Part shown: one piece after another, positions 1 to 5,937 of the stretch
Position numbering within the stretch: position 1 is the first letter of the stretch
Layout: every line of letters starts with the position of its first letter
From: JALZHR01 sp036389695
Lineage (GTDB): Bacteria > Acidobacteriota > Blastocatellia > Pyrinomonadales > Pyrinomonadaceae
Reading direction: 5' to 3'
Assembly (NCBI GenBank): GCA_036389695.1
Contig: DASVWG010000545.1
Span: forward strand, 1 to 8,263
Length of the DNA: 8,263 bases
Position numbers and translations under genes: made by a program
Notes under the pieces: model-generated
The model's database searches: none
Told to the model about the DNA's origin: nothing
What the model saw: only the letters and a program-made list of their open reading frames with translations

Positions 1-1374
1 GAAAAATTCGGACGGCTTGCAAAAGAAGTCGTTGACTGCGAATTTGAATACGAAATCGCCATCGGGAAAATCGAGCCGCTGCGCGTCGAAAACGGTTTTT
101 CGATTCTCGCGCTGGTCGGCGACAATATGAAGGCGCACACGGGAATTTCCGGCAAAATGTTCGCCGCGCTCGGCTCGCAGGGCATTAACATTCACGCTAT
201 CGCGCAAGGCTCTTCGGAAAGAAATATTTCGGCGATTATCGGCTCAAACGACGTGCGTAAAGCCGTCAACACTTTGCACGAAGAATTTTTCTCGGACGGC
301 AAAAAACAAATCAATCTTTTCATCGTCGGCGTCGGTACGGTCGGCAGCCGCCTGCTCGACCAATTAAAACAGCAGCAGGAATATCTGTCGGAAAAAATGC
401 GCCTCAACGTGCGCGTCGTCGGATTGGCAAACAGCCGCCGGATGATTTTTGACGAAGAGGGAATTGACTTGACGAACTGGCAGGAAAAATTGAACGGCGA
501 AAACCGAAGTCCGGAGACCGAAGACCGAATCTCTGATTTTACGGATTTGATTATCGAAAAAAACCTGAGAAATTCGATTTTCGTCGATATAACGGCGAGC
601 GCGGCGGTCGTGGAAACGTACGCGAAACTTTTGGAAAAAAGCGTCTCGATTATCGCCTGCAACAAAATCGCCTGTTCTTCCGGTTTTACTAAATACCAAA
701 ATCTGAAGGATTCGGCGCGCGAATTCAACACGGCTTTTTTGTTTGAAACCAACGTCGGCGCGGGACTTCCCGTCATCAATACGCTCAACGATTTGATGCG
801 CAGCGGCGATAAAATCAATCGCATCGAAGCCGTTTTGTCCGGCACGCTGAATTTTGTTTTTAATAATTACGACGGCTCGCGCTCGTTTTCCGCGGTCGTC
901 CGGCAGGCGCAGACGGAAGGCTACACCGAACCCGACCCGCGCCTCGATTTAAGCGGGACGGACGTGGCGCGAAAGATTCTGATTCTGGGGCGCGAAGCCG
1001 GTTTTCAATTAGAAATGACGGACATCGAAAACAAAAGCTTTCTGCCCGAATCGTGTTTCGAGGGCGGCGTCGAAGATTTTTACGCGGAAATGGAAAAACA
1101 CGAAAGCTATTTCCGCGAGCTTCTGGAAAATGCGAAAACGCAGGGTTTATCTTTAAAATACATCGCTTCCTTTGCGGGCGGCAAAGCTTCGGTCGGCTTG
1201 CAAAGCATCGACAAAACTCACAATTTCGCCAATCTTTCCGGCAAGGACAACGCCGTTTTGTTTTACACAAATCGCTACGTCGAGCAGCCTTTAGTGGTAA
1301 AAGGCGCGGGCGCGGGCGCGGACGTGACGGCGGCAGGAGTTTTCGCGGATATTATCCGAGCGGCGAGACTGTAG
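1..1374 (+). CDS. thrA: Bifunctional aspartokinase / homoserine dehydrogenase, 3' part
   Basis: The reading frame is open from base 1 to the TAG at 1372-1374, giving 457 residues of a protein usually about 820 long. The start and the aspartokinase catalytic domain lie outside the window. The first ~100 residues are the ACT regulatory region, with the family signature GISGKMFAALGSQGINI followed by AIAQGSSERNIS (about nt 142-243). The homoserine dehydrogenase part begins with the NAD(P)-binding loop GVGTVG (nt 328-345). It continues with NVGAGLPVI (nt 751-777), GYTEPDPRLDLSGTDVARK (from nt 919) and a C-terminal GAGADVTAAGVFADII. All of these align by eye with E. coli ThrA. The enzyme phosphorylates aspartate and reduces aspartate semialdehyde to homoserine, for threonine and methionine. 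Feedback inhibition through the ACT region is known for the family but cannot be shown here. The linker after NWQEKL is about four residues longer than in E. coli and is encoded by a heptamer repeat. Confidence 0.96.
   Translation, partial: EKFGRLAKEVVDCEFEYEIAIGKIEPLRVENGFSILALVGDNMKAHTGISGKMFAALGSQGINIHAIAQGSSERNISAIIGSNDVRKAVNTLHEEFFSDGKKQINLFIVGVGTVGSRLLDQLKQQQEYLSEKMRLNVRVVGLANSRRMIFDEEGIDLTNWQEKLNGENRSPETEDRISDFTDLIIEKNLRNSIFVDITASAAVVETYAKLLEKSVSIIACNKIACSSGFTKYQNLKDSAREFNTAFLFETNVGAGLPVINTLNDLMRSGDKINRIEAVLSGTLNFVFNNYDGSRSFSAVVRQAQTEGYTEPDPRLDLSGTDVARKILILGREAGFQLEMTDIENKSFLPESCFEGGVEDFYAEMEKHESYFRELLENAKTQGLSLKYIASFAGGKASVGLQSIDKTHNFANLSGKDNAVLFYTNRYVEQPLVVKGAGAGADVTAAGVFADIIRAARL
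504..531 (+). repeat. Heptamer tandem repeat inside thrA
   Basis: Four consecutive 7-bp units are visible: CCGAAGT, CCGGAGA, CCGAAGA and CCGAATC. They encode most of the peptide NRSPETEDRIS in the linker between the first strands of the nucleotide-binding domain and the next helix. This part of homoserine dehydrogenase is variable, so the repeat is probably tolerated. The same unit family occurs at 8247-8263 next to argG. It resembles the short heptameric tandem repeats known from cyanobacteria and other bacteria, although direct kinship is not shown. Confidence 0.6.
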
Positions 1375-1520
1375 CAGAAGCCCGCGCGTCAGCAAGGGCG
1401 GACAGAGATTGAAGATTTTAGATTTGAAATTTCAGATAGGTCGTTTGCTAACAGCAAATCTTCAATCATCAAGCGACAATCTAAACTTATTCCGCCCTTG
1501 CTCACGCGCGGGCTTCTGCT
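1373..1520. repeat. 30-bp inverted repeat across convergent gene ends
   Basis: The left arm (1373-1402) and right arm (1491-1520) are reverse complements at 29 of 30 positions; the single mismatch lies in the GTCAG/CTCAC core. The arms are separated by 88 bp. Each arm, read outward from its gene, has the form GCAGAAGCCCGCGCGT-N-AGCAAGGGCGGA, beginning at or just before the stop codon. The thrA TAG overlaps the first bases of the left arm. The argD TGA and its last five codons (AEARA) lie in the right arm. This looks like a REP-type element in paired inverted copies. As RNA it could fold into a very stable stem and act as a bidirectional terminator or 3'-end protector for both genes. There is no clear T-tract, so termination is inference. 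Confidence 0.75.
1407..1467. repeat. Nested inverted repeats in the thrA-argD intergenic spacer
   Basis: Inside the large inverted repeat, GATTGAAGATTT (1407-1418) is the exact reverse complement of AAATCTTCAATC (1456-1467). Overlapping the second arm is a small hairpin, TTTGCT-aac-AGCAAA (1444-1458). The two stems compete for bases 1456-1458. The spacer is A+T rich compared with the flanking arms, and no coding frame of note was found in it. Confidence 0.6.
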
Positions 1521-2686
1521 TCGTTCTGACCTAATGCGTCAATCAATAAATCAATTTCCTCGATTTTTACGCACAAAGGCGGCAGCAATCTTAAAACATT
1601 CGGATTGCTCGACGTGCCGGTAATGATTTTGTTTTCGAGTAATTTTTGGTGAATCGGCGCGCATTTGTCTTTGAATTCGATTCCGAGCAGACAGCCTTTG
1701 CCGTGCAGCGCGACGACCGACGGAACCTGTTTTAGTTCTTCGCGCAGATGCTTTTCGACGGCTTTGGCGTTTTCCAGCATCGAGTCGTTTCCGATGGCTT
1801 CCAGCGTTGCCAGAACCGCCGACATCGCGAGCATTCCGCCGCCGAAAGTCGTGCCCAAATCGTTGGTTTTGATTTTTGCGGCGATTGGTTCATTGACCAG
1901 ACACGCGCCGACGGGAACGCCGCTGCCGAGCGATTTGGCGAGCGAGATGATGTCCGGCTCGACCGCGTCACAAAACTCGCTGCCGGCGAAAAACCATTTT
2001 CCGGTTCTGCCGACGCCGGTTTGCACTTCGTCGAAAATCAAAACGATGCCGCGCTCGTCGCAGATTTCGCGCAATTGTTTGAAAAAGCGCGGCGCGGCTT
2101 CGCGCACGCCAGCCATCGATTGAATCGGCTCCAGCATAATCGCCGCTGTTTCCCGGTCGGCTAATTTTTTTACGCTTTCGATGTCGCCGAATTCAGCGCA
2201 AACGTGATGGGGCACATTCGGTCGCCCGATTTCGCGGTATTTTCCCAGAAAGGTCGCCGAAATCGAATCCGCCGTTCTGCCGTGAAAACCGCCCGCAAAC
2301 GTGATGATTTTTTCGCGCGCCGTAGCCATTCGCGCCATTCGCATCGCATTTTCGTTTGCCTCGGTTCCCGAATTGCAGAAAAACGCTTTCGTTAAATTCT
2401 CCGGCGCAATGGAAATTAGTTTTTCGGCGGCGCGCGCACGCACGTCCGAATAAACCAGATTCGAATAAAACAAAACTTTTTCGGCTTGATTTTTTAAAGC
2501 TTCGACCACGTGCGGATGCGAATGCCCGGTCGCGCAGACGGCGTGCCCGCCGTACAAATCCAGATATTTTTCGCCGTTGCTCGTCCAAATCCACGCGCCG
2601 CGCCCGCGCTCGACGGCAATGTTCATCTTCGCGTAGGTGGCGACCTGGAATTGTTCTTCCAAAGTTTCGATTTCTCTAAATTTCAT
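1502..2686 (-). CDS. argD: Acetylornithine aminotransferase (class III PLP enzyme)
   Basis: This 394-aa protein transfers an amino group from glutamate to N-acetylglutamate semialdehyde, giving N-acetylornithine, with pyridoxal phosphate as cofactor. Visible family features are NSGTEAN (105-111), the FHGRT motif (134-138), IFDEVQTGVGRTGK (217-230) with the cofactor-binding aspartate, the Schiff-base lysine K251 in SLAKSLGSGVPVGA, and GTTFGGG (278-284). Length is normal for the family. The ATG at 2684-2686 (MKFREIETLEEQ) is chosen over the frame's earlier start at 2770. The extra 28 residues would be a hydrophobic stretch translated from the repeat at 2694-2852. No strong Shine-Dalgarno sequence precedes the chosen start. 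The last five codons and the stop come from the right arm of the 1373-1520 repeat. An ornithine or LysJ-type aminotransferase is possible, but the argC and argG neighbours favour ArgD. Confidence 0.92.
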   Translation of the reverse strand: MKFREIETLEEQFQVATYAKMNIAVERGRGAWIWTSNGEKYLDLYGGHAVCATGHSHPHVVEALKNQAEKVLFYSNLVYSDVRARAAEKLISIAPENLTKAFFCNSGTEANENAMRMARMATAREKIITFAGGFHGRTADSISATFLGKYREIGRPNVPHHVCAEFGDIESVKKLADRETAAIMLEPIQSMAGVREAAPRFFKQLREICDERGIVLIFDEVQTGVGRTGKWFFAGSEFCDAVEPDIISLAKSLGSGVPVGACLVNEPIAAKIKTNDLGTTFGGGMLAMSAVLATLEAIGNDSMLENAKAVEKHLREELKQVPSVVALHGKGCLLGIEFKDKCAPIHQKLLENKIITGTSSNPNVLRLLPPLCVKIEEIDLLIDALGQNEAEARA

Positions 2687-2693
2687 AATAATT

Positions 2694-2852
2694 AACTGCA
2701 GATGAACGCAGATAAACGCGGATAATTCAAACAGGATAAACAGGATGGACAGGATAAAAGAAAACTTCAACGGTTTTATTTTTAAACTATCCTGCCTATC
2801 CTGTGCATCCTGTTAAAATTTGCGTTTATCTACGTTTATCTGCGGGTTTCAT
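2694..2852. repeat. Long imperfect palindrome of 9-bp and 10-bp repeat units
   Basis: This element fills almost the whole gap between the GNAT gene and argD. The left arm has a 10-bp module (GCAGATGAAC, GCAGATAAAC, GCGGATAATT; 2698-2727), then a 9-bp module with ACAGGAT at 2731, 2740 and 2749. The right arm mirrors them in reverse order: ATCCTG(T) at 2789, 2798 and 2807, then GCGTTTATCT and ACGTTTATCT (2822-2841). The 26-bp 9-bp modules pair at 22 of 26 positions. The centre continues as AAAAGAAAAC / GTTTTATTTT (2756-2765 and 2773-2782) around a 7-nt loop. Similar ATCCTGT and GTTTATCTGCG repeats are, from memory, scattered in intergenic regions of many bacteria. It would be transcribed as a hairpin directly upstream of argD. 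Confidence 0.8.
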
Positions 2853-2855
2853 TCT

Positions 2856-3383
2856 CTAAATTTTCTTCTGCAAAAGCCAATCGGTCTGCGGGTCTGTGCC
2901 GAGCTGGAAAACGTGCTCGCCGCATTTTTCAAAGCCGAATTTTTCGTAAAATTTCTGCGCGCGATAGTTGTATTCCCAAACGCCGAGCCACATAAAATCG
3001 TGATTGTTTGCGCGCGCGTAATCTATTGAATGCCGCATCAGCGCTTTGCCGATGCCTTTGCCGATAAATTCATTCAGCGAATAAAGACGGCAAAGCTCAA
3101 TCGGACGTTCGCCCGCCGTTCCGTCTTCGCGCGAATTTTTTTTCAGCTTGGCGTAGCCGACCGCTTCGCCGTCGATTTCGGCAATGAAATAAATTACTTC
3201 GCGGTCGTTTAATTCGGCGGCAATCGTTTCGACGGCGAAAGCCGCGTCCATATACGTTTTCAAATCGTCGGGCGCGTTTTTCGGATGGTCTGAAAAAGCG
3301 TCGTAGAAGCTTTTCCACCCGATGCGCGCCAGCGTTCCGGCATCTTCAGCCGCCGCCAATCTGATTTCAACGGTTTCGGTCAT
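2856..3383 (-). CDS. GNAT-family N-acetyltransferase, PaiA-like
   Basis: The 175-aa length is that of a single GNAT domain. The acetyl-CoA binding motif A is at about 95-115 (IELCRLYSLNEFIGKGIGKAL). Its pyrophosphate loop reads I-G-K-G-I-G, with isoleucine where Q or R is usual. The C-terminal half, with MWLGVWEYNYRAQKFYEKFGF (131-151) and the end GTDPQTDWLLQKK, matches my recollection of B. subtilis PaiA, a spermine/spermidine acetyltransferase. The N-terminal pattern YMDAAFAVETIAAELND also fits. It presumably acetylates a small amine or amino acid in the cytoplasm, but the substrate is not established. It starts 5 nt after the upstream gene and precedes argD, so it probably belongs to the arginine operon. 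Polyamines derive from arginine and ornithine, which would fit a PaiA-like role. An N-acetylglutamate synthase role is a weaker alternative. Confidence 0.85.
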   Translation of the reverse strand: MTETVEIRLAAAEDAGTLARIGWKSFYDAFSDHPKNAPDDLKTYMDAAFAVETIAAELNDREVIYFIAEIDGEAVGYAKLKKNSREDGTAGERPIELCRLYSLNEFIGKGIGKALMRHSIDYARANNHDFMWLGVWEYNYRAQKFYEKFGFEKCGEHVFQLGTDPQTDWLLQKKI

Positions 3384-3388
3384 AAAAA

Positions 3389-3796
3389 TTATTTTTCGGA
3401 CGTAAATTTAATCGCGTCGTTGTAGCTCAAAACGGCGGCGGAATTTTTTTGCAGGGCGGTTTGAAATTTATCGTTAAAATCCGTGTCCCCGTCCTGAAAG
3501 CTCAACAGCAATCTCGCTTCGTTAAAAAGCCCTTGCGCTTCCGCTTCAGACGCCGGACGGCGGACGGAAACGGCTTCGTCAATCAGCGCAATCAGCGCCG
3601 ACATTTTTCGCAGCCACGCGAAATGCGGGTCGTCCAGAACGAGCTGGAAATAATGATTGGCATTGGCTATACGACCGTTTTTCGCTTCGTATTCGATTTT
3701 CGCGCCGTCGAGCAAAGTTTTATGCAAACGCAGAAAAGCTTTGCTCAAATCTTTCAATTTCCGGCGCGTTTCTTCGCTTAAAATTTCTTTTTCCAT
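3389..3796 (-). CDS. Conserved-looking hypothetical protein, alpha-helical
   Basis: This 135-aa cytosolic protein has no signal peptide or membrane segment. I do not recognise a named family. It appears almost entirely helical: a charged amphipathic N-terminus (about 8-38), then a well-patterned core GRIANANHYFQLVLDDPHFAWLR (41-63), followed by SALIALIDEAV (66-76) and two further helices. Residues H24, H58, W61, D73 and E74 stand out as possible conserved positions. The ATG at 3794-3796 leaves 14 nt after the upstream stop. A TTG at 3812-3814 that overlaps the upstream TGA would add six residues (MIIYSG) and cannot be excluded. The gene sits between the 74-aa unknown and the GNAT gene with very short gaps, so co-expression is likely. 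Confidence 0.75.
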   Translation of the reverse strand: MEKEILSEETRRKLKDLSKAFLRLHKTLLDGAKIEYEAKNGRIANANHYFQLVLDDPHFAWLRKMSALIALIDEAVSVRRPASEAEAQGLFNEARLLLSFQDGDTDFNDKFQTALQKNSAAVLSYNDAIKFTSEK

Positions 3797-3810
3797 ACCT
3801 GAATAGATTA

Positions 3811-4035
3811 TCAAATTTTGCGCCGTTGAAAACTATCGGGCGCGTCCATTATCCGAAAGGCGAGCGGTTCGAGCGCCGTTTCGTCTGCCATAAATTTTTC
3901 GATTTCGTTTTTTCTCAGTTTGATGCGAAACAGAAAAACCGCGCTTGTTCCGCAGGTGACCTCCAGAAAATATTCATTGGTTTTTTCGTCCGTCAAAACC
4001 GTGTAAAAATATGGATTTTCGTATAAAGTTCGCAT
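3811..4035 (-). CDS. Small hypothetical protein directly after argC
   Basis: This 74-aa protein has the sequence pattern of a small alpha/beta or all-beta domain. Alternating residues suggest strands near 9-16 (YFYTVLTD), 20-28 (NEYFLEVTC) and 31-40 (SAVFLFRIKL). A helical, acidic stretch (EIEKFMADETALEPLAFRI) follows, with a basic tail (QRRKI). There is no signal peptide or transmembrane segment. The ATG lies 3 nt after the argC stop, suggesting translational coupling to argC. Its own TGA overlaps a possible TTG start of the next gene. No function is assigned. The coding frame is supported by this tight packing and by family-like, non-repetitive composition. Confidence 0.7.
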   Translation of the reverse strand: MRTLYENPYFYTVLTDEKTNEYFLEVTCGTSAVFLFRIKLRKNEIEKFMADETALEPLAFRIMDAPDSFQRRKI

Positions 4036-4038
4036 CGT

Positions 4039-5073
4039 TTACGGATTCGTGCCGATAAACATTAAACCTGTTCGCTCGTCCAAGCCGAACATCAGATTCA
4101 TGTTCTGCACGGCTTGCCCCGCCGCGCCTTTCACCAGATTATCGAGCGCCGCGAAAACCGCGATTTGCCTGCCGTCGGAATGCGCGGCGAGGTCGCAGAA
4201 ATTTGTCGTTTTCACCCAGTTAATATCAGGCGAGCCTTCCGTCTGGCGGACGAAAAACGAATCTTTGTAATAAAGCTCGAAGAGTTTTTTCAAATCTTCG
4301 TTCGTCAGATTCACGGTCGTTTCCACATAGCACGACGCGAAAATGCCGCGCGCGACCGGCAGGCTGTGCGTCATAAAAACGAAATCGTTTTCAAACGCGC
4401 CGATTTCGCGCAGATGCTGCTTGATTTCCGGCACGTGCTGGTGCGCGAAAGGCTTATAGGCGTAAAAAGAATTCATCCGCTGCGGGTGATGCGTGTTTGC
4501 CGCCGCTTTTGCGCCCGAACCGCTCGAACCGGTTTTCGCATCGACAATAATTTTTCCCGTCAGCAGACCGCTTTTGACCATCGGCGCCAGCGCCAGCAAG
4601 GTCGCCGTCGCGAAACAGCCCGGATTGGCGATATATTTCGCATTTTTGATGGCTTCGCGATTCGTTTCGGTCAAGCCGTAAACGAATTGTTTCTGCAAAT
4701 CAGCCGCCGTGTGCTTGAGATTGTAAAATTTACGGAAAACGTCGGTGTCATTGATTCGAAAATCGCCCGAAAGGTCAATCGCCTTCACGTTTTCCGGCAG
4801 CTTCGGAATCAGATTCAAAGCCTGCCCGTGCGGCAGAGCGAAAAAAGCGACGTCGATATTTTTCAATTCGGAAAAATCCTCCGGCGCGGTTTCAAAATTT
4901 AGATTGCAGATTCCGTATAAATTTTTGTGGACTTCGCCGACCGCTTTGCCCGCGTGCTCGTTTGCCGTCACTAAAACAATTTCCGCGTTTGGATGAAACA
5001 GCAGAATCCGCAAAAGCTCGCTGCCGCCGTAACCGGAGCCGCCGAAGATTGCGATTTTAATTTTGTCTGTCAT
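4039..5073 (-). CDS. argC: N-acetyl-gamma-glutamyl-phosphate reductase
   Basis: This 344-aa enzyme reduces N-acetylglutamyl phosphate with NADPH to N-acetylglutamate semialdehyde, the step before ArgD. The N-terminal dinucleotide-binding loop GGSGYGG is at 11-17. The catalytic cysteine is C153 in ANPGCFAT. The segment KTGSSGSGAKAAANTHHPQR and the histidine-rich AYKPFAHQHVPEIKQH follow, as expected for the active site. The C-terminus carries the usual VKGAAGQAVQNMNLMFGLDE pattern. Length is typical. The ATG is 6 nt after the pentapeptide-repeat gene, with a weak GGTAAG overlapping that gene's stop as ribosome site. The LysY paralogue of the LysW pathway is the main alternative, but no lysW-like gene is visible and argG and argD are nearby. 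Confidence 0.95.
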   Translation of the reverse strand: MTDKIKIAIFGGSGYGGSELLRILLFHPNAEIVLVTANEHAGKAVGEVHKNLYGICNLNFETAPEDFSELKNIDVAFFALPHGQALNLIPKLPENVKAIDLSGDFRINDTDVFRKFYNLKHTAADLQKQFVYGLTETNREAIKNAKYIANPGCFATATLLALAPMVKSGLLTGKIIVDAKTGSSGSGAKAAANTHHPQRMNSFYAYKPFAHQHVPEIKQHLREIGAFENDFVFMTHSLPVARGIFASCYVETTVNLTNEDLKKLFELYYKDSFFVRQTEGSPDINWVKTTNFCDLAAHSDGRQIAVFAALDNLVKGAAGQAVQNMNLMFGLDERTGLMFIGTNP

Positions 5074-5079
5074 AAAAAC

Positions 5080-5454
5080 TTACCAATCGGGCGTTTCGCC
5101 TTTTTTCAATTCGTGACTGTGATAAAAAGCACCTTCAAAATTTGTATTTTCAAAAACCGCTTCGCCGAAATATGTCGCGCAGAGAGCCGATTTTTCAAAG
5201 TTAGCATCAGCTAAATTCGTCTGACGGAAATCGCAGGTTTTCAGGTTTGAGTTTGATAAATCCGCTTTCGACAAATTCGCTCCGCGAAAATCTCCGACGA
5301 TAAATGATTTTGATAAATTAATTTCTACAAGATTCAAATTGCGAAAATCATAAATCCGGTCGTCGAAGTCACACCCGACAAAATAGCGCTCGCCGTTTTT
5401 GTAGCGTTCGAGCAGTTCGGAAATCGTTTTTGGCGGGATATAAATTTCGCGCAT
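5080..5454 (-). CDS. Short pentapeptide-repeat protein
   Basis: The 124-aa protein opens with about 27 non-repeat residues (MREIYIPPKTISELLERYKN...). It then has pentapeptide repeats with a central F or L every five residues at 51, 56, 61, 66, 71, 76, 81, 86, 91, 96, 101 and 106. Two or three earlier units (37, 42, 47) are shifted by one residue. Typical units are GANLS, KADLS and LADAN. Such repeats fold into a right-handed quadrilateral beta-helix, known in Qnr/MfpA gyrase-protecting proteins and in many proteins of unknown role. About 14 units give roughly three and a half coils. There is no export signal. It sits 23 nt after the VOC gene and 6 nt before argC. No function in arginine synthesis is known, and gyrase protection would be speculation. 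Confidence 0.88.
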   Translation of the reverse strand: MREIYIPPKTISELLERYKNGERYFVGCDFDDRIYDFRNLNLVEINLSKSFIVGDFRGANLSKADLSNSNLKTCDFRQTNLADANFEKSALCATYFGEAVFENTNFEGAFYHSHELKKGETPDW

Positions 5455-5477
5455 AACTTTTTAACAATAAACTTTAA

Positions 5478-5873
5478 TTATTTGTTTTTAAACTCGACCA
5501 AATCCCAGAGATTGCCGTATAAATCCGCAAAAACAGCGACCGTGCCGTAATCTTCGGTTTTCGGCTCGCGCACAAATTCGACGTCCTTTTGCCGCAGATT
5601 TTCGTAATCGCGCCAAAAATCGTCGGTTTTGAGAAACAGAAAAACGCGCCCGCCGGTTTGATTGCCGATGCGGCTGCGCTGCTCTTCGCCGACGCCTTTG
5701 GCGAGCAATAAACAACATTCTTCCGAGCCGCGCGGGGCGACCAGAACCCAGCGTTTCGTGTCGCTCTGCGGCGTGTCTTCGACGAGCGTGAAATCCAGTT
5801 TTTCGGTGTAAAATTCTATCGCTTCGTCGTAATCGTTGACCACTAAAGCGATATGCGCGATGCTTTGTTTCAT
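5478..5873 (-). CDS. VOC-superfamily (glyoxalase/bleomycin-resistance fold) protein
   Basis: The 131-aa protein has the paired beta-alpha-beta-beta-beta architecture of the vicinal oxygen chelate fold. The first half begins AHIALVVNDYDEAIEFYTEKLDF, and the second half ends FADLYGNLWDLVEF. Two expected metal ligands are present: H7 of the first strand and E127 of the last. The positions matching E. coli GloI E56 and H74 appear to be leucine (in CCLLLAKG) and arginine or valine (in GGRVFLFL). It is therefore unlikely to be a glyoxalase I. Similar proteins with SEECCLLLAKGVGEEQ and GNQTGGRVFLFL are common in bacteria and lack an assigned substrate. A 64-nt gap separates it from the P-loop gene upstream, wide enough for its own promoter. 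Confidence 0.88.
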   Translation of the reverse strand: MKQSIAHIALVVNDYDEAIEFYTEKLDFTLVEDTPQSDTKRWVLVAPRGSEECCLLLAKGVGEEQRSRIGNQTGGRVFLFLKTDDFWRDYENLRQKDVEFVREPKTEDYGTVAVFADLYGNLWDLVEFKNK

Positions 5874-5891
5874 AATTTTATTCGCTCGCTA

Positions 5892-5921
5892 TTTATATCA
5901 AAAACGACTTTTTCCGCGCAA
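5892..5921 (-). promoter_or_regulatory. Possible sigma70-type promoter before the VOC gene
   Basis: On the minus strand, TTGCGC (5916-5921) and TATAAA (5892-5897) are separated by 18 bp. The -10 box matches the consensus at five of six positions; the -35 box matches at only three. A transcript would start near 5885, about a dozen bases before the VOC start codon. The candidate lies in one of the few intergenic gaps in the gene set long enough for a promoter. In an A+T-rich spacer such matches arise by chance, so this is weak. Confidence 0.25.
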
Positions 5922-5937
5922 TAATCGTCTTTCGTTT

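Noticed and set aside
192..845. 217-aa open frame on the minus strand opposite thrA
   Set aside because: thrA conservation explains the region; the antisense product has no recognisable motif and no ribosome site.
1415..1425. 11-bp ATTTTAGATTT shared with 8236-8246 near argG
   Set aside because: Low-complexity A+T sequence; too short to argue common origin without more copies.
1502..2686. argC/argD pair as lysine-pathway LysY/LysJ genes
   Set aside because: No LysW-like carrier or LysX-type ligase is visible, and argG is in the same gene set; arginine synthesis is the simpler reading.
2694..2852. Possible mini CRISPR array because of regularly spaced short repeats
   Set aside because: Units are only 9-10 bp with 2-3 bp between cores, are arranged as a palindrome, and have no spacer-like unique sequences or cas genes.
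3554..3567. Two exact CGGACGG heptamers within the 135-aa hypothetical gene
   Set aside because: Only two units of a G+C-rich sequence differing from the CCGAAGW family; chance or codon use explains it adequately.
4114..4902. Long open frame (262 aa) on the plus strand opposite argC
   Set aside because: It is antisense to a clearly recognisable argC, has an arginine/phenylalanine-rich composition typical of a shadow frame, and shows no domain.
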